A DNA stretch of 64,000 nt from CAJXJP01 sp963926055 (GTDB taxonomy: Bacteria; Patescibacteriota; Gracilibacteria; BD1-5; UBA6164). This document shows, piece after piece, positions 32,583 to 42,455 of the stretch; the first letter of the stretch is position 1; each line of letters starts with the position of its first letter. The notes beneath the pieces were generated by a model that worked only from the letters and a program-made list of their open reading frames with translations, had not been told where the DNA came from and did not search any database. The position numbers and the translations under genes were made by a program. The stretch is from assembly GCA_963926055.1 (NCBI GenBank), contig CAWUVK010000001.1, positions 62,001 to 126,000 on the forward strand. Direction: 5' to 3'.

Positions 32583-34040
32583 ATGAGAAAATATTATATC
32601 AAAACGTTTGGTTGTGAAATGAATCAAGCTGATAGTGAAAAAGTAAATATGATACTTTTACAATCATGAATGATGAAAACAAATGACTGGAGAGACGCAG
32701 ATTTAGTAGTGTATAACACTTGCTCAGTAAGACAAAAATGAGAAGATAGAGTTTTTGGGATGAGCGAAGAAATCAAAAAAGAAAATAATAAAAGAAAGGA
32801 AAATGGTATTGATAGATATATTCTCACAGCAATAACAGGATGTATGGTGAGAAAATCATGAATAAATGCAAAATATTTACCAGAAGAAAATAAAAGAAAA
32901 AAAGCAAAAGTAATAGAATATATTGATTCAAAAGAAGGTATTTTTAATAACGATGATAAATTATTTCCCCGTTTACCAACTCTTGATTTTACATTTAGAA
33001 TAGAAGAAGTAAAATATATTACTTTTATTTTAACGCATATTTTATGAGAAAAAATTTGATCTGATGATAAATTTGATGATTATTTAAAAGCGAGACAATT
33101 ACGTGAAAATTCTAAATCTGCTTCTGTTATTATTCAAACAGGATGTGATAACTACTGTACTTTTTGTATTGTTCCATATACAAGATGAAAAGAAATTTCT
33201 CGTGAACATGATGATATTATACAAGAAGTAAAAGAATTAGCTGCAAATGGGACAAAAGAAATTTCACTCGTTGGTCAAAATGTTAATTCATACTGAAAAC
33301 AAAAAAATATAAAACTTTGGAACGAAGAAAAATCAGCTTGGAACGAAGGTGTATGAATTTCTCCATTTAGAAAAATTTTAGATGATATTAATGCTGTTGA
33401 ATGAATTGATAGAATTCGTTTCACTTCATCGAATCCTCATGATATGACTCAGGATATTCTTGATGCACATTTTGATTTAGATGCTACGTGTAATTATCTC
33501 CATTTTGCTCTTCAATCTTGAGATGATAAAATGCTCAAAAAAATGAATAGAAGACATAATTATGAAGACTTTAAAAATATGGTTGAATATTTGAGAAGTA
33601 AAGATCCTTTATTTTCTATTTCAACTGATATTATTGTAGGATATTCATGAGAAACAGAAGAAATGTTTCAAAATACGGTAAAAGCATTTAAAGAATGTAA
33701 ATTTGATTTTGCTTTTATTGCACGTTATTCGGTTCGTCCGGGTACAATTGCATCAAAAGTATTGCCTGATGATGTTCCTGATGAAGTAAAAGCACAAAGA
33801 TGGCATATCCTCAATGATTTATTACTCGAAAATTTACTCGAAAGAAATAAGTTAATGCTTGATAAAACATTTGAAATAATGGTAGCTTGAAATAAAGATG
33901 GTTCATATTTTGGAAGAACTAGAAATTTCAAAGAAGTATTTTTTAAAGATGAATCACACACAGTACAAGTAGGGGATTTGGTAAACGTAAAAATTACAGA
34001 TCTTGATAGATATGTTTTACAATGAGAATTAGTAAAATAA
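32583..34040 (+). CDS. miaB: tRNA-2-methylthio-N6-dimethylallyladenosine synthase
   Basis: Radical SAM methylthiotransferase acting on A37 of tRNAs. 485 residues. N-terminal UPF0004 domain binds one Fe-S cluster through Cys in KTFGCEMN, YNTCSVR and TGCMVR. The radical SAM motif is CDNYCTFC at about 193. The C-terminal TRAM domain ends the protein (VGDLVNVKITDLDRYVLQGEL). An insertion of about 60 residues after the third Cys (KRKKAKVIEYID...) is longer than usual. No miaA seen nearby. Confidence 0.93.
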
Positions 34041-34043
34041 AAA

Positions 34044-34081
34044 TAAAAAACCAATAATTTTTAAATTATTGGTTTTTTATT
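34044..34081. terminator. Bidirectional terminator
   Basis: Stem AAAACCAATAATTT / AAATTATTGGTTTT; it contains the stop (34066-34068) of the convergent minus-strand gene. Confidence 0.9.
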
Positions 34082-34482
34082 TTTAAAATATTTAATGCTT
34101 GAGATTTTGTTTGTTGTACTTGATTAAATAAATCAATATGAATAGGGAATAGATTTAATCTACTTGCTTCTTCAAATAAAAATTGAGGACTTAAATCAAT
34201 TTTAGCGAGTTTTAGTAATTCTGAGATTACAATAAATCAATTTAATTCTTTTTGAGTTTGATTATTTCTTCAATAATTTTTTGCTCAAAGTGTTAATAAT
34301 TCTTCATATTTATTCTCATAAAATGCTTTATTAAATGATTCTAAAAAGCTTTCTATATGAATATGATGTTCTTTAAAAGTAGATACTAAAGTTTTATTTG
34401 ATAAAACTCTATTGAGAGCAAACGTTTGACTTTCTATTGCTTTTTCTCTTTTTTCAGGTACATCTGTAAAATTTATTGTCAT
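34066..34482 (-). CDS. Hypothetical protein
   Basis: 138 residues, helical, soluble, with three TGA glycines in its centre (TLGAKNYGRNN, LNGFIV). Start taken as ATG 34482; the frame stays open to 34539. No motif recognised. It lies downstream of the lytic transglycosylase-like gene on the same strand (gap 64 nt), possibly co-transcribed. Confidence 0.6.
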
Positions 34483-34546
34483 TGTTTCTGTATTTATTTT
34501 TATTATATTTATTCTACTATAAAAATTTATTTTTATCAATATTTAT

Positions 34547-35578
34547 TTATGAAATAGAATCGATTTTTCTATCAAATTCTCTTTTTTGCGCTTCAACATA
34601 TCTGTTAAATGCATATCAGTCAATTACTTTATTTCCATTTAATTCTCTTCTTGAATATTTAATAATAGCCGGATTTTGTTTTCCTATTTTGAGTGCATTT
34701 CTCTCTGAAACATGACTTCAAAAAATATATTCAGGTTCATTTATATGTTCTAAATATTTAGGATAAAATACACTAGCATAGAGTTTTTGAGGAGTGTCGA
34801 GCGTTTGTCATCTATTATTTTGATCTAAAAATTTATAGACGTAAATTAATTGATCTTTAGCTGGAAGTTGTAATAACTTTTGTGTTGTAGTTCAAAGTCA
34901 TTTCGCTGTAGATGGCAGCCATTGAAGTAATCAACTTGCATTTGAATATTTATTTACTGCAGTTGGGTCAAGCTTTGATTCACAGTACATTACAAAGATC
35001 AAATCCTCAGGATTACATCAGATTTCTCCAGATAATTCTTGTAGAGAATTCATAAATTCTTTATTGTTGAGTAAATCCATTCATCTTAAATCAATTGTTT
35101 TTATATCTTCTCAAAAAAAACTTTCATAAAATTCTTTAAATAATAATCTTAATATAAAATATCAATCATCAATTAATCATTCTATATCATTGATAATTTC
35201 TTCTCAACTTTCTTCTATTTCTGCTAGTAACGAAAATTTTTCACTTTTAGCCGTACTGGTAATTTTTTGTTTTTCTTCTCAGAAAAATTCTTCATATATA
35301 GCATTTACTTCTGATCCTATTGTAGGTCTATTAGGAATTTTATTTCCTGTGATATAATCAAGTGTAAGAGTAACAGATTCATTAAATTCACTTTTAGAGG
35401 TTTTTGTAAGTTGAAATAATGTTTTTGTATTTCAGTATTCTGCTATTAAATCTCAATTTTTTAAGAAATATAAATCATATTTTTGATTATCACAAAAATA
35501 CTCTATTTTTTCTCAACTTATTTTATCTATAATTTCTTTTGGTTTATCTAAAATTGCGTCAAAAAATCATTCTCACAT
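34547..35578 (-). CDS. Lytic transglycosylase-like protein (SLT fold)
   Basis: 343 residues. Residues about 195-225 read MYCESKLDPTAVNKYSNASG then LLQWLPSTAKGLG. This is the SLT/goose-lysozyme signature E-S-x-x-D-P-x-A-x-N ... G-L-x-Q-x-x-P-x-T-A, with the catalytic Glu about residue 200. These enzymes cleave the glycan strands of peptidoglycan. The N-terminal 190 residues are acidic, unrecognised and without a signal peptide, so export would need another route. Shine-Dalgarno AAGGA before ATG. Many TGA glycines. Possibly phage-derived or used against another cell's wall; speculative. Confidence 0.78.
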
Positions 35579-35653
35579 ATATTTTCCTTTTAGTTTTTTA
35601 TTTATTTTATATATTTTATCATATTGCTTTTATTAAAGCAAAAAATATACTTC

Positions 35654-35681
35654 TTGACAATAATAAACTTATTTTTATAAT
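35654..35681 (+). promoter_or_regulatory. Near-consensus promoter
   Basis: TTGACA at 35654-35659, 16-nt spacer, TATAAT at 35676-35681. Both hexamers are perfect, the best promoter in the window; it drives the gene at 35714 with a leader of about 26 nt. Confidence 0.8.
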
Positions 35682-35713
35682 CACTTTGATTTTTATATAT
35701 TTATGTTGTTTTT

Positions 35714-36631
35714 ATGTCGTTAAATAAACAAGAACCAAACGAAGCTAAAATTGTAATGAAATATAATTCTGCAACTATAGATGAATTTGGTAATATTGAT
35801 TGAGAACCAATTTTACAAAACTGTGAAGCAAATACTCCTAAATGATATATATATTCATTTAGTAAGCCAGAATGAGAAAACGTGGTAATAAGTTTATTAA
35901 AAAATGATTTAAAAGATTGTGTTATAACTATCAATTCATTTAACCCGGAAACTTTAGAAATTAATTGTACTGTAAATGGTTTGTCATTTAATGGAGAAAT
36001 TTCACCAGTGTACAAAGGTAAAAATAATGAAAAAATAGTTGGATATACTCTTAATTCTCAATCAGATATAGTTAATGTTTGAGATTCAGTTAGAGATCTT
36101 AAAAATAAAACTGTTGTTGTTACACAGGAAAATATATCTAAATTTAATAGAACATTATCTTTTCAAGAGCTAAATTTTCATACTGATAATATTAATCTAT
36201 GAAATTTAGATTTAAATTGATTTTCATCTTCTTACTGAATAAATGAAGAAATAACTGAATCTGCATCAAAAACGTCATGAAATATAAAATGAATTATCTG
36301 AGCTATTTTATGAGCATGAATCATGTATTGAGCACAAAACTTAGATTCAAATGATATTGATTCATGATCATCTTCATTTAGAGATTTTGCAGCTGAAACT
36401 AAAAATAAAGTTTCAGATAGTTTAAAAAGTAGTGAAAATAGTTCTACGGATATTCCAGTTATATCTTGATTATGAGCATTAACAATTTTACAAAATAAAG
36501 GTATTTCAGATTTTGATGCATCAATTGTAAATGATATTGTGTTAATAAAATGAGATATGATTACTGTTACTTATAAATGAAATAAACTCATTTCAATGAA
36601 AAATCAAAATGGACGTGAATTTTATAAATAA
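35714..36631 (+). CDS. Hypothetical protein with internal glycine-rich membrane segment
   Basis: 305 residues. A beta-rich N-terminal domain (1-165), then a glycine-rich hydrophobic segment GNIKGIIGAILGAGIMYGA near 195-213, then a Ser/Asp-rich linker (SGSSSFRDFAAETKNKVSDS) and a small C-terminal domain. All glycines of the hydrophobic segment are TGA. No family recognised. The strong promoter suggests high expression. Surrounded by accessory genes. Confidence 0.65.
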
Positions 36632-36663
36632 AAAAAGAACTTTTTAAAAAGTTCTTTTTTTTA
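36629..36663. terminator. Bidirectional terminator
   Basis: Stem AAAAAGAACTTTTT / AAAAAGTTCTTTTT; it abuts the stop of the giant minus-strand gene. Confidence 0.9.
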
Positions 36664-39600
36664 TGCGGCCATTTCTTCTTGATTATCGAGTTTCCTACTT
36701 TGTTTCGCAATCACTTTTCACCGTTGTCTATCGTAAACTACTGATTCTAAATGTGCCATAATCATTTTAAAATGTTTATTTCAAGATCATCTATGGAGTT
36801 TATAAAACAAATCAGAATTTATTTTTTCATTATATCTCACATATTTTTCTTCATTTTTATTTGTTTCACTATTAATAATTTTATATAAAAATTTAGGTAT
36901 CAAGATTCATTCTGCATCAGCTCTTCTTTCTAATTCATCAACAAAATCTTGTCATAAATCTAAGTTTTGATGCATCATTATTTCGTAAAGTTTATCTTCT
37001 GTGAGTCATTCTTCTTTCCATTCAAACATTTCTTTTACAATAAATTGTACTTCTATGAGTATTCATTTATCATTTTTGAATTGTAGTTTTAAGTCTCTAT
37101 ATTGCGTTTTTTTCGGTCATCTTTCAGAATTATTTCAAACACTATCTTCAACAATTCATTGAACTATGTAGTCATTGAGTTTTGGATTTGTTTTTATAGA
37201 ACGAATCATTGTATTCATTTTTTCATAACAATCATCCATATCTTTTCAAATATAACGCATTCTAGCGAGATCTCACATTTCACGTATATCTCATGAATAC
37301 GAACAAATAATCTTTTCAAATATCCTTTTGAGATCTTTTGGTTTTCAGACTTGAAATTTTGATTCATCATCTGTAATCATATCATTTCAAACTATACTAT
37401 GTAATTCATCTATAGCTTCTTGTTCTGCTAAACTTTTTTTACTCAATTCATGAGCGATAGGGAGAATATATTGTGTATATTTTAAGAATTTCCTTATTTT
37501 TCCTATTTGATCAAAATCATTTGGATTAATTCAATATCTTTCAAATACTTCTGAATAAATGTTGTATTTTTCATCAGTTAAATTTTTTCTTTGTAATAAT
37601 CAAACGCTATATTCCTCTATTGAATCTAGATAATATTTAATATCTTCATATTCTAAAGCTCATCAAGATTTTTTATTTGGTAAATATAAACTAGAAATAT
37701 CTTTCATCAGAATATTTTTTACTCATCTTTCTTGGTTATTTTTGATTGAAAAATTTTCTTCATCATTCAGATTAATAGGTCTTTTATTAAATCTGAGCTC
37801 ATACTTTTCTATTAACTCATCAATATTCCAAATAGAAGTGTTATGAAGTTTATTTTCACTTCAACCATTTCTAAACGATATATTTGAAGAAGATATTTCT
37901 TGTCAAAAATCATTTAATAATAATTCCTTTGGTCCATACATTTCTTCGTTGAGTATTTTTGATATTTTTTCATTACTTTTGCCATATTTTTTCAATGCAA
38001 GATTATATCTAAACCAACTAACCAATAGTTGTTCATAATATATATTATTCTCTTGAAATTTATAAGTGTTTATTTTAGATGATTTTAATTGACTTAAAAC
38101 TAATTTTAAATCTGAAATCACTTTATCTTCTTGAGTTCTATACGATTTATGTTTTTCTGAATAATAAATGGCAAAATTTATTAATTCTTCACTCTCTTCT
38201 CAAGTTTCATCTATAGCTTCATCAAAATTATGTCAGATTATATTTTTTTCTTTATCACGTATATATATTTTATCTAGGAAATATTTTTTCCTATTTATTG
38301 GTCAGGCTTGATTAAATAAGTCAAAATCTAAATCTTCTAATGGAGTTTCGGAAATATCGATAAATTCTATATGTTTATTTTGTTCCTGTTTTTGTATTTG
38401 AATTTCTGAGCAGAGTAAATCAAGTCTATTATTTCTTTCTTGTTTATATATTACTTTTTTTTCTTCTATAGATAATCAACTGTTTAACTCAACTCAATCC
38501 ATTAAATAACAGAGTTTTTGAAAACTCTCATATTCATATTCTTGAGACAAAATATCAGTTATCTGCACGTTATCTGTTTTCTTTTTTGTTAACAAATGTA
38601 TTCTAAAGTCTTTTAAACTTATATGAGAAAAGGCTTTATCTTTTTGTTTAAGTGTTTTAAAATTATCATAAAATCTATAGAGCATAACTCTTATTTTTTC
38701 TAATCAATCTAGAGTCATATCTTCAGAATAAAGCCAATGCTTAAATATATCAGCAATATCTAAAAATGATTCTTCAAAATGTTTTTCTATGTTTTCTGCT
38801 AATTTTGCATGATTAAAATGAACAGTAGATTTATCCAATACTAATGCTGTTGGAACAAAACTTTTATACATTTCTAATAAATCATTATGTCTTCTTTCTT
38901 CTTCATCCTCTATTTTTTGTTTTGTTTCTATTTGTTTTTCTAGTTCATTTCTTTTTATTCTTTGTTGAGATGTTAGTTTTTTTTCTTGTATATCTGTAAG
39001 ACTATTAAGTTTTTCTACATGTTTTTTTGTATATCTAAAATCATCATAAATAGCATTAATAGATTTACTAATACCAATTACTCATTCTGCATCATTATTT
39101 GAATCTTTTCTTAAAAATATTTTTTCAAATTCTCAAACGGTTAATTTATCACTAAACGCTTTGAGAATAAATGTAAATTCATTGGCTATATTTATTAATA
39201 AGTTTTTTAAATTTTTTTCATCTAAATTCTCTATACTATCAGAATGGAGTTCATATTGTATTCTTTTAACTATTACTGTTTCGTAAATACCATAATACTC
39301 TTTTAATTTTCGATTAAATTTTTCATTTAATTCTCAAGTTTTTTTATCTATATAATCAGCTGCATATGCTTCATTTTTAACTATTCCATCATTATTCATT
39401 TTATTTTCAGAAATTCAGAACTCATCTATTTCAACTTGAGTTTTTTCTTCTCTTCCATGATAAATATCTTTTGTACCTTGTTTAATAATTGGAATCAAAA
39501 ATCTACGTAAATATTTATATACATAATTTTTTCTATCGTTTGGAACAGTTTCTAAATCTTGAAAATATAAATCTTGAACTATATGAGCATAAAAAGAATT

Positions 39601-39777
39601 CTCTTTATTTTTTCTATGAATTTGCTGTTTATTAACATCATCTTCTTCAGGAGTTTTAAATCATCATAAAATATCTCAAACTTTTTGTTGAAAAGTTTCA
39701 ATATTTCCATCTAATATACCAGCTAAACTAGGTTTTTCATATTGACTTGGTGCTTGTTTTTCTAAAGTATCGTACAT
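36661..39777 (-). CDS. 1038-residue protein with C-terminal RelA/SpoT-like nucleotidyltransferase domain
   Basis: One continuous frame once TGA is Gly. Residues about 825-935 read MGDLARMRYIGKD ... QYRDLKLQF ... GILIEVQFIVKEMFEWKEEG ... KLYEIM. This follows the RelA/SpoT synthetase fold as found in stand-alone and toxin versions: D-x-A-R-x-R, then Y-R-D-I/L-x-L, then E-x-Q-F/I, then K-x-x-x-H/E ... Y. The first 820 residues are highly charged and helical with a coiled coil near 280-330 (KLTSQQRIKRNELEKQIETK), no signal peptide and no membrane helix. It could be a large effector, a toxin or a stress-alarmone enzyme. Domain call from motif pattern only. Confidence 0.6.
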
Positions 39778-39821
39778 TTTTATTTTTTACCTATAAGAAA
39801 CTCTCCTTTTTTCTTATATTT

Positions 39822-39850
39822 ATTATATCACATGTTTATTTTAGAATCAA
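39822..39850 (-). promoter_or_regulatory. Promoter of the 1038-residue protein gene
   Basis: Minus strand: TTGATT (39845-39850), 17-nt spacer, extended TG plus TATAAT (39822-39827). A GGAG lies in the leader but about 25 nt from the ATG. Confidence 0.7.
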
Positions 39851-39878
39851 AAAAAGCTATAAAATAGCTTTTTTTAAT
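39850..39878 (-). terminator. Terminator of the RNA methylase gene
   Basis: Stem AAAAAGCTAT / ATAGCTTTTT; T-run on the minus strand. It touches the -35 box of the next transcription unit. Confidence 0.8.
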
Positions 39879-39887
39879 ACATAATGA

Positions 39888-41039
39888 TTATTTAATTTTT
39901 AATTTGAAAATTTCTCTTCATACTAATTGCGAATCTCTTTTATATAATAGAGATCATGCTTTTGTAGCTTGAATTTCGTAATCAGTAGGGAAGAATGGAA
40001 GTATTTCACAATTTTTTTCTATGATTGAATAGATTTCATTGAAAAAACTATATTTTCCTCTTATTTCCCAGAATGGAAAACAAATAATAATATTTCAAGA
40101 AAATTTAGTTTTCGCTAATCAAGCAAAAAATGCTTCATAAATTTTTACTAAACTTTCTCTTTGTTTTTCAATTCTTTCAGCTGAAATATTTTTCTTCGTC
40201 ATAACTTCACCAAGATATCATTCAGTGACAATTGCGTCAACTCAATGAGAAAAATATTCTGATTCATAAATAAATTTTGCATTTAATTTTTCGATTCAAA
40301 TAATTGCATTGAGAAATAAACTTTCTGAAACGCTTTCACAGTTTTTCTTAGAAGTTTCTACCATTTGATCGCTTAAATCTGAACCAAAAACTTTTTTATT
40401 TCCCATGTGTAGAGATTCTATTAACACAGTTCCAAGTCATACAAAAGGATCATAAATAGTTTTTCCTCCAGATAAATTAATCATCATTTGTGATAATTTT
40501 GGTGGTAACATACCCACTTGCATATCTCTGTCTTTTGAATAATCACGTTTAGAATATGCATAAATATCTTGAACCCAAATACTTGCTCCAAAATAAATAT
40601 TTTCACCAGTATTTATATAATTAAAATCTGTATTTTTTCTTACTAAATTTTCTCCTATAATTTGTGCTGAAGTAAGATTTTTAAAATCTTTATTAGTAAA
40701 ACGAGAAGATATACTATCTGCTCTAAGTTTTTTCTTTACTTTAAGTAAAATATCTTTTAATGATTGTTTTTCACCAAATACAGATAATGCATAGTGATAT
40801 TTTCATTCTTCTGGTGCTTTGTCGTAAATTAAATCAGGTATTTCTTTATTTGTTGTTTCTAAAGAAATAATTTTAATTGTACCACCTAAGTGGTTTGCTT
40901 TTTCTAATATTTCTTCGCTAGAAATATTATCTCAAATAAATATTTGTTTATCTTGATATATTGTTTGAATGTTCGGAAATACGCTGATAATTTCAGCAAC
41001 CGATATTCTAAATTCTCTTCCGAGTAAAAATCCGTACAT
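39888..41039 (-). CDS. THUMP/Trm11-type RNA methyltransferase-like protein
   Basis: 383 residues. The C-terminal half has the UPF0020/Trm-G10 pattern: KRDYSKDRDMQVGMLPPKLSQMM, then YDPFVGLGTVLIESLHMG (SAM motif I) and FGSDLS. The usual catalytic [N/D]PPYG is TEGYLG here, as seen in some Trm11-like members. The N-terminal half is probably a degenerate RNA-binding region. Expected to methylate guanosine in tRNA; this substitution leaves the target uncertain. Confidence 0.75.
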
Positions 41040-41089
41040 ATTATTTTTTTAATAATTAATTAACTATTCAAGTCTCGACCTGAAGTATA

Positions 41090-41698
41090 CTATAACCCTA
41101 ATTTTTCAGCTAAATCACACGCAACTTTATCAATTGCTTGATCAGCATCAATTTCGATTACTTTTCCTTCACTTTTTTGAATTTCAATAATAGGAAGAGT
41201 TTTTGTGACATACTCATCAATTCTTTTTAGAATTGATTCTTCGTTATCATCTTTTCTTTGAATTAATTCTTCATTTGTTTTTGGATCATGAGTTGTTCCG
41301 TATGGAAATGTTTCTCAAGTTGTTTGATTAAACATTCTTCCTAATAATCTTTGTTTTGCTTTTTCTTCTGATAGTTTGAAAAATATCGCTGTATAATCTG
41401 GAAGAATTCTATCAAAAATTTCTTTATTCCAGTCATTTCTAATAAATCCATCAAATATTATTTTATCTGCTGTTTGTTTTTTAATAACTGTTTCCATTAT
41501 TTCAATACCAAGTTGTGCGTTTACTTGTTCTCCTGCATCTAAAATAGCCTTAATAGTATTTCATAATTCAGTTCCACTTGAAACTAAATTTCTAAATTCT
41601 TGTCCCATTTCAACAAGTGTAAAACCATGGTTTTCTACTAAAATTCTTGCTTGAGTTCATTTTCCACACCCTTGGATTCCTGTAAATACTAATTTCAT
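41090..41698 (-). CDS. adk: Adenylate kinase
   Basis: Interconverts ATP+AMP and 2 ADP. 202 residues. P-loop GIQGCGKGTQA at 7-17 (last P-loop Gly is TGA), AMP-binding GQEFRNLVSSG and FDGFIRN (replacing the common DGFPR), and a lid with GRMFNQTTGETFPYGTTHDP lacking zinc cysteines. Ends in TAG. The altered DGFIRN may indicate a divergent AMP or NMP site. Confidence 0.88.
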
Positions 41699-41742
41699 AA
41701 TATTTTATTATATTTTATAATTTGAATTATTTTGAATAAAAA

Positions 41743-41778
41743 AAATAATTCCTATGTTTTTTAACAAAGGAATTATAT
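41743..41778 (-). terminator. rnpB terminator
   Basis: Minus strand: stem ATAATTCCT / AGGAATTAT with a 13-nt loop and T8. Confidence 0.8.
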
Positions 41779-41793
41779 GAATTTTTCAAAAAT

Positions 41794-42163
41794 CGCAAGA
41801 GTAATAAGCCGGATTCTGTATCTCGGTACCAATCTATCTAGGCTTGCAGTCACCCACAAGCTCGAGCTGGGTATAGATTTTTTGAGCAATACAAAGCAAT
41901 AACTCTCAAATCTACCATTCCCATTGCATCACATACAGTTTACCAAAACTATAGCTCACACTATAGCATCATTAGTAGCTTTCACATCTAATGACTTTTC
42001 ACCTTTCTTCAATAAATTGAATAGTATAGTCTCTGTGGCACTGGTGGTACTAAAATTTTATTTATTATATATTTTAGCCGAAGTAGTTATCTTCTATGCT
42101 GCTTTGATGATGTCCAGACTTTCCTCTCTTATTAAAAAATAACAGTAGGTACCTGCTCTTGCG
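41794..42163 (-). ncRNA. rnpB: RNase P RNA
   Basis: Catalytic RNA that trims tRNA 5' ends, about 370 nt. On the minus strand the 5' conserved block AGAGAGGAAAGTCTGGAC (CR I, near 42110-42130) and the 3' block ACAGAATCCGGCTTATTAC (CR V, near 41802-41822) are both present. The ends pair as P1: CGCAAGAG (42163 down) with CTCTTGCG (41801 down). The open frames that occur inside are spurious. A promoter lies just upstream. Confidence 0.95.
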
Positions 42164-42168
42164 AAAAG

Positions 42169-42196
42169 AGTATATTTATTAACATGAAAAAGTAAA
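42169..42196 (-). promoter_or_regulatory. rnpB promoter
   Basis: Minus strand: TTTACT (42191-42196), 16-nt spacer, TATACT (42169-42174), 5-6 nt before the inferred RNA 5' end. Confidence 0.65.
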
Positions 42197-42224
42197 AATT
42201 ATTTTATTTTTTCTAAAAAAACCG

Positions 42225-42230
42225 TATAAT
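42225..42230 (+). promoter_or_regulatory. -10 box of the candidate structured RNA
   Basis: Perfect TATAAT; the -35 region is only T-rich. Divergent to the rnpB promoter. Confidence 0.45.
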
Positions 42231-42236
42231 AAATTT

Positions 42237-42376
42237 GTATAAAAAAAAGAAAAGTGCTATATTTGAACCTACAGTAGTTTCGTCTCTCCATTGAGGGAAA
42301 CTGGGCTGTTCGTACAAAATTGTGAAACAACTTATTCTGTCAACATGAAATATAACTTTGACCTAAGTTATTTTTT
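42237..42376 (+). ncRNA. Candidate structured RNA of unknown class upstream of dnaA
   Basis: About 140 nt with much higher sequence complexity than nearby spacers. Foldable parts: outer stem TATATTT (42262-42268) / AAATATA (near 42345-42352). An inner arm GAA..CAG..AGTTTC..CTC-CATT-GAG..GAAACT..CTG..TTC (42270-42315) has internal loops. A small hairpin TTGT-GAA-ACAA follows. It ends with a terminator. It could be a small regulatory RNA, a 6S-like RNA or a leader riboswitch. No class I know matches. Confidence 0.45.
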
Positions 42377-42377
42377 T
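42350..42377 (+). terminator. Terminator of the structured RNA
   Basis: Stem TAACTT / AAGTTA with loop TGACCT, then T7. Confidence 0.75.
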
Positions 42378-42404
42378 ATTAAATTAGTTGCTAGAAAACG
42401 GAGG

Positions 42405-42432
42405 ATGACAACGAAGAAAACTATTTTATAAT
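42405..42432 (+). promoter_or_regulatory. dnaA promoter
   Basis: ATGACA at 42405-42410, 16-nt spacer, TATAAT at 42427-42432; leader of about 17 nt. Confidence 0.6.
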
Positions 42433-42455
42433 AGAGTTAAAACAATATAGTAAAT

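Noticed and set aside
33725..34054. 109-codon minus-strand frame
   Set aside because: Antisense to the TRAM domain end of miaB; no independent signals.
41924..42142. 72-codon open frame on the plus strand
   Set aside because: Lies antisense inside RNase P RNA, whose conserved blocks and P1 pairing are clear.
42237..42376. Identification of the dnaA-upstream RNA as SRP RNA or tmRNA
   Set aside because: The SRP apical motif and tmRNA tag/acceptor features are absent.
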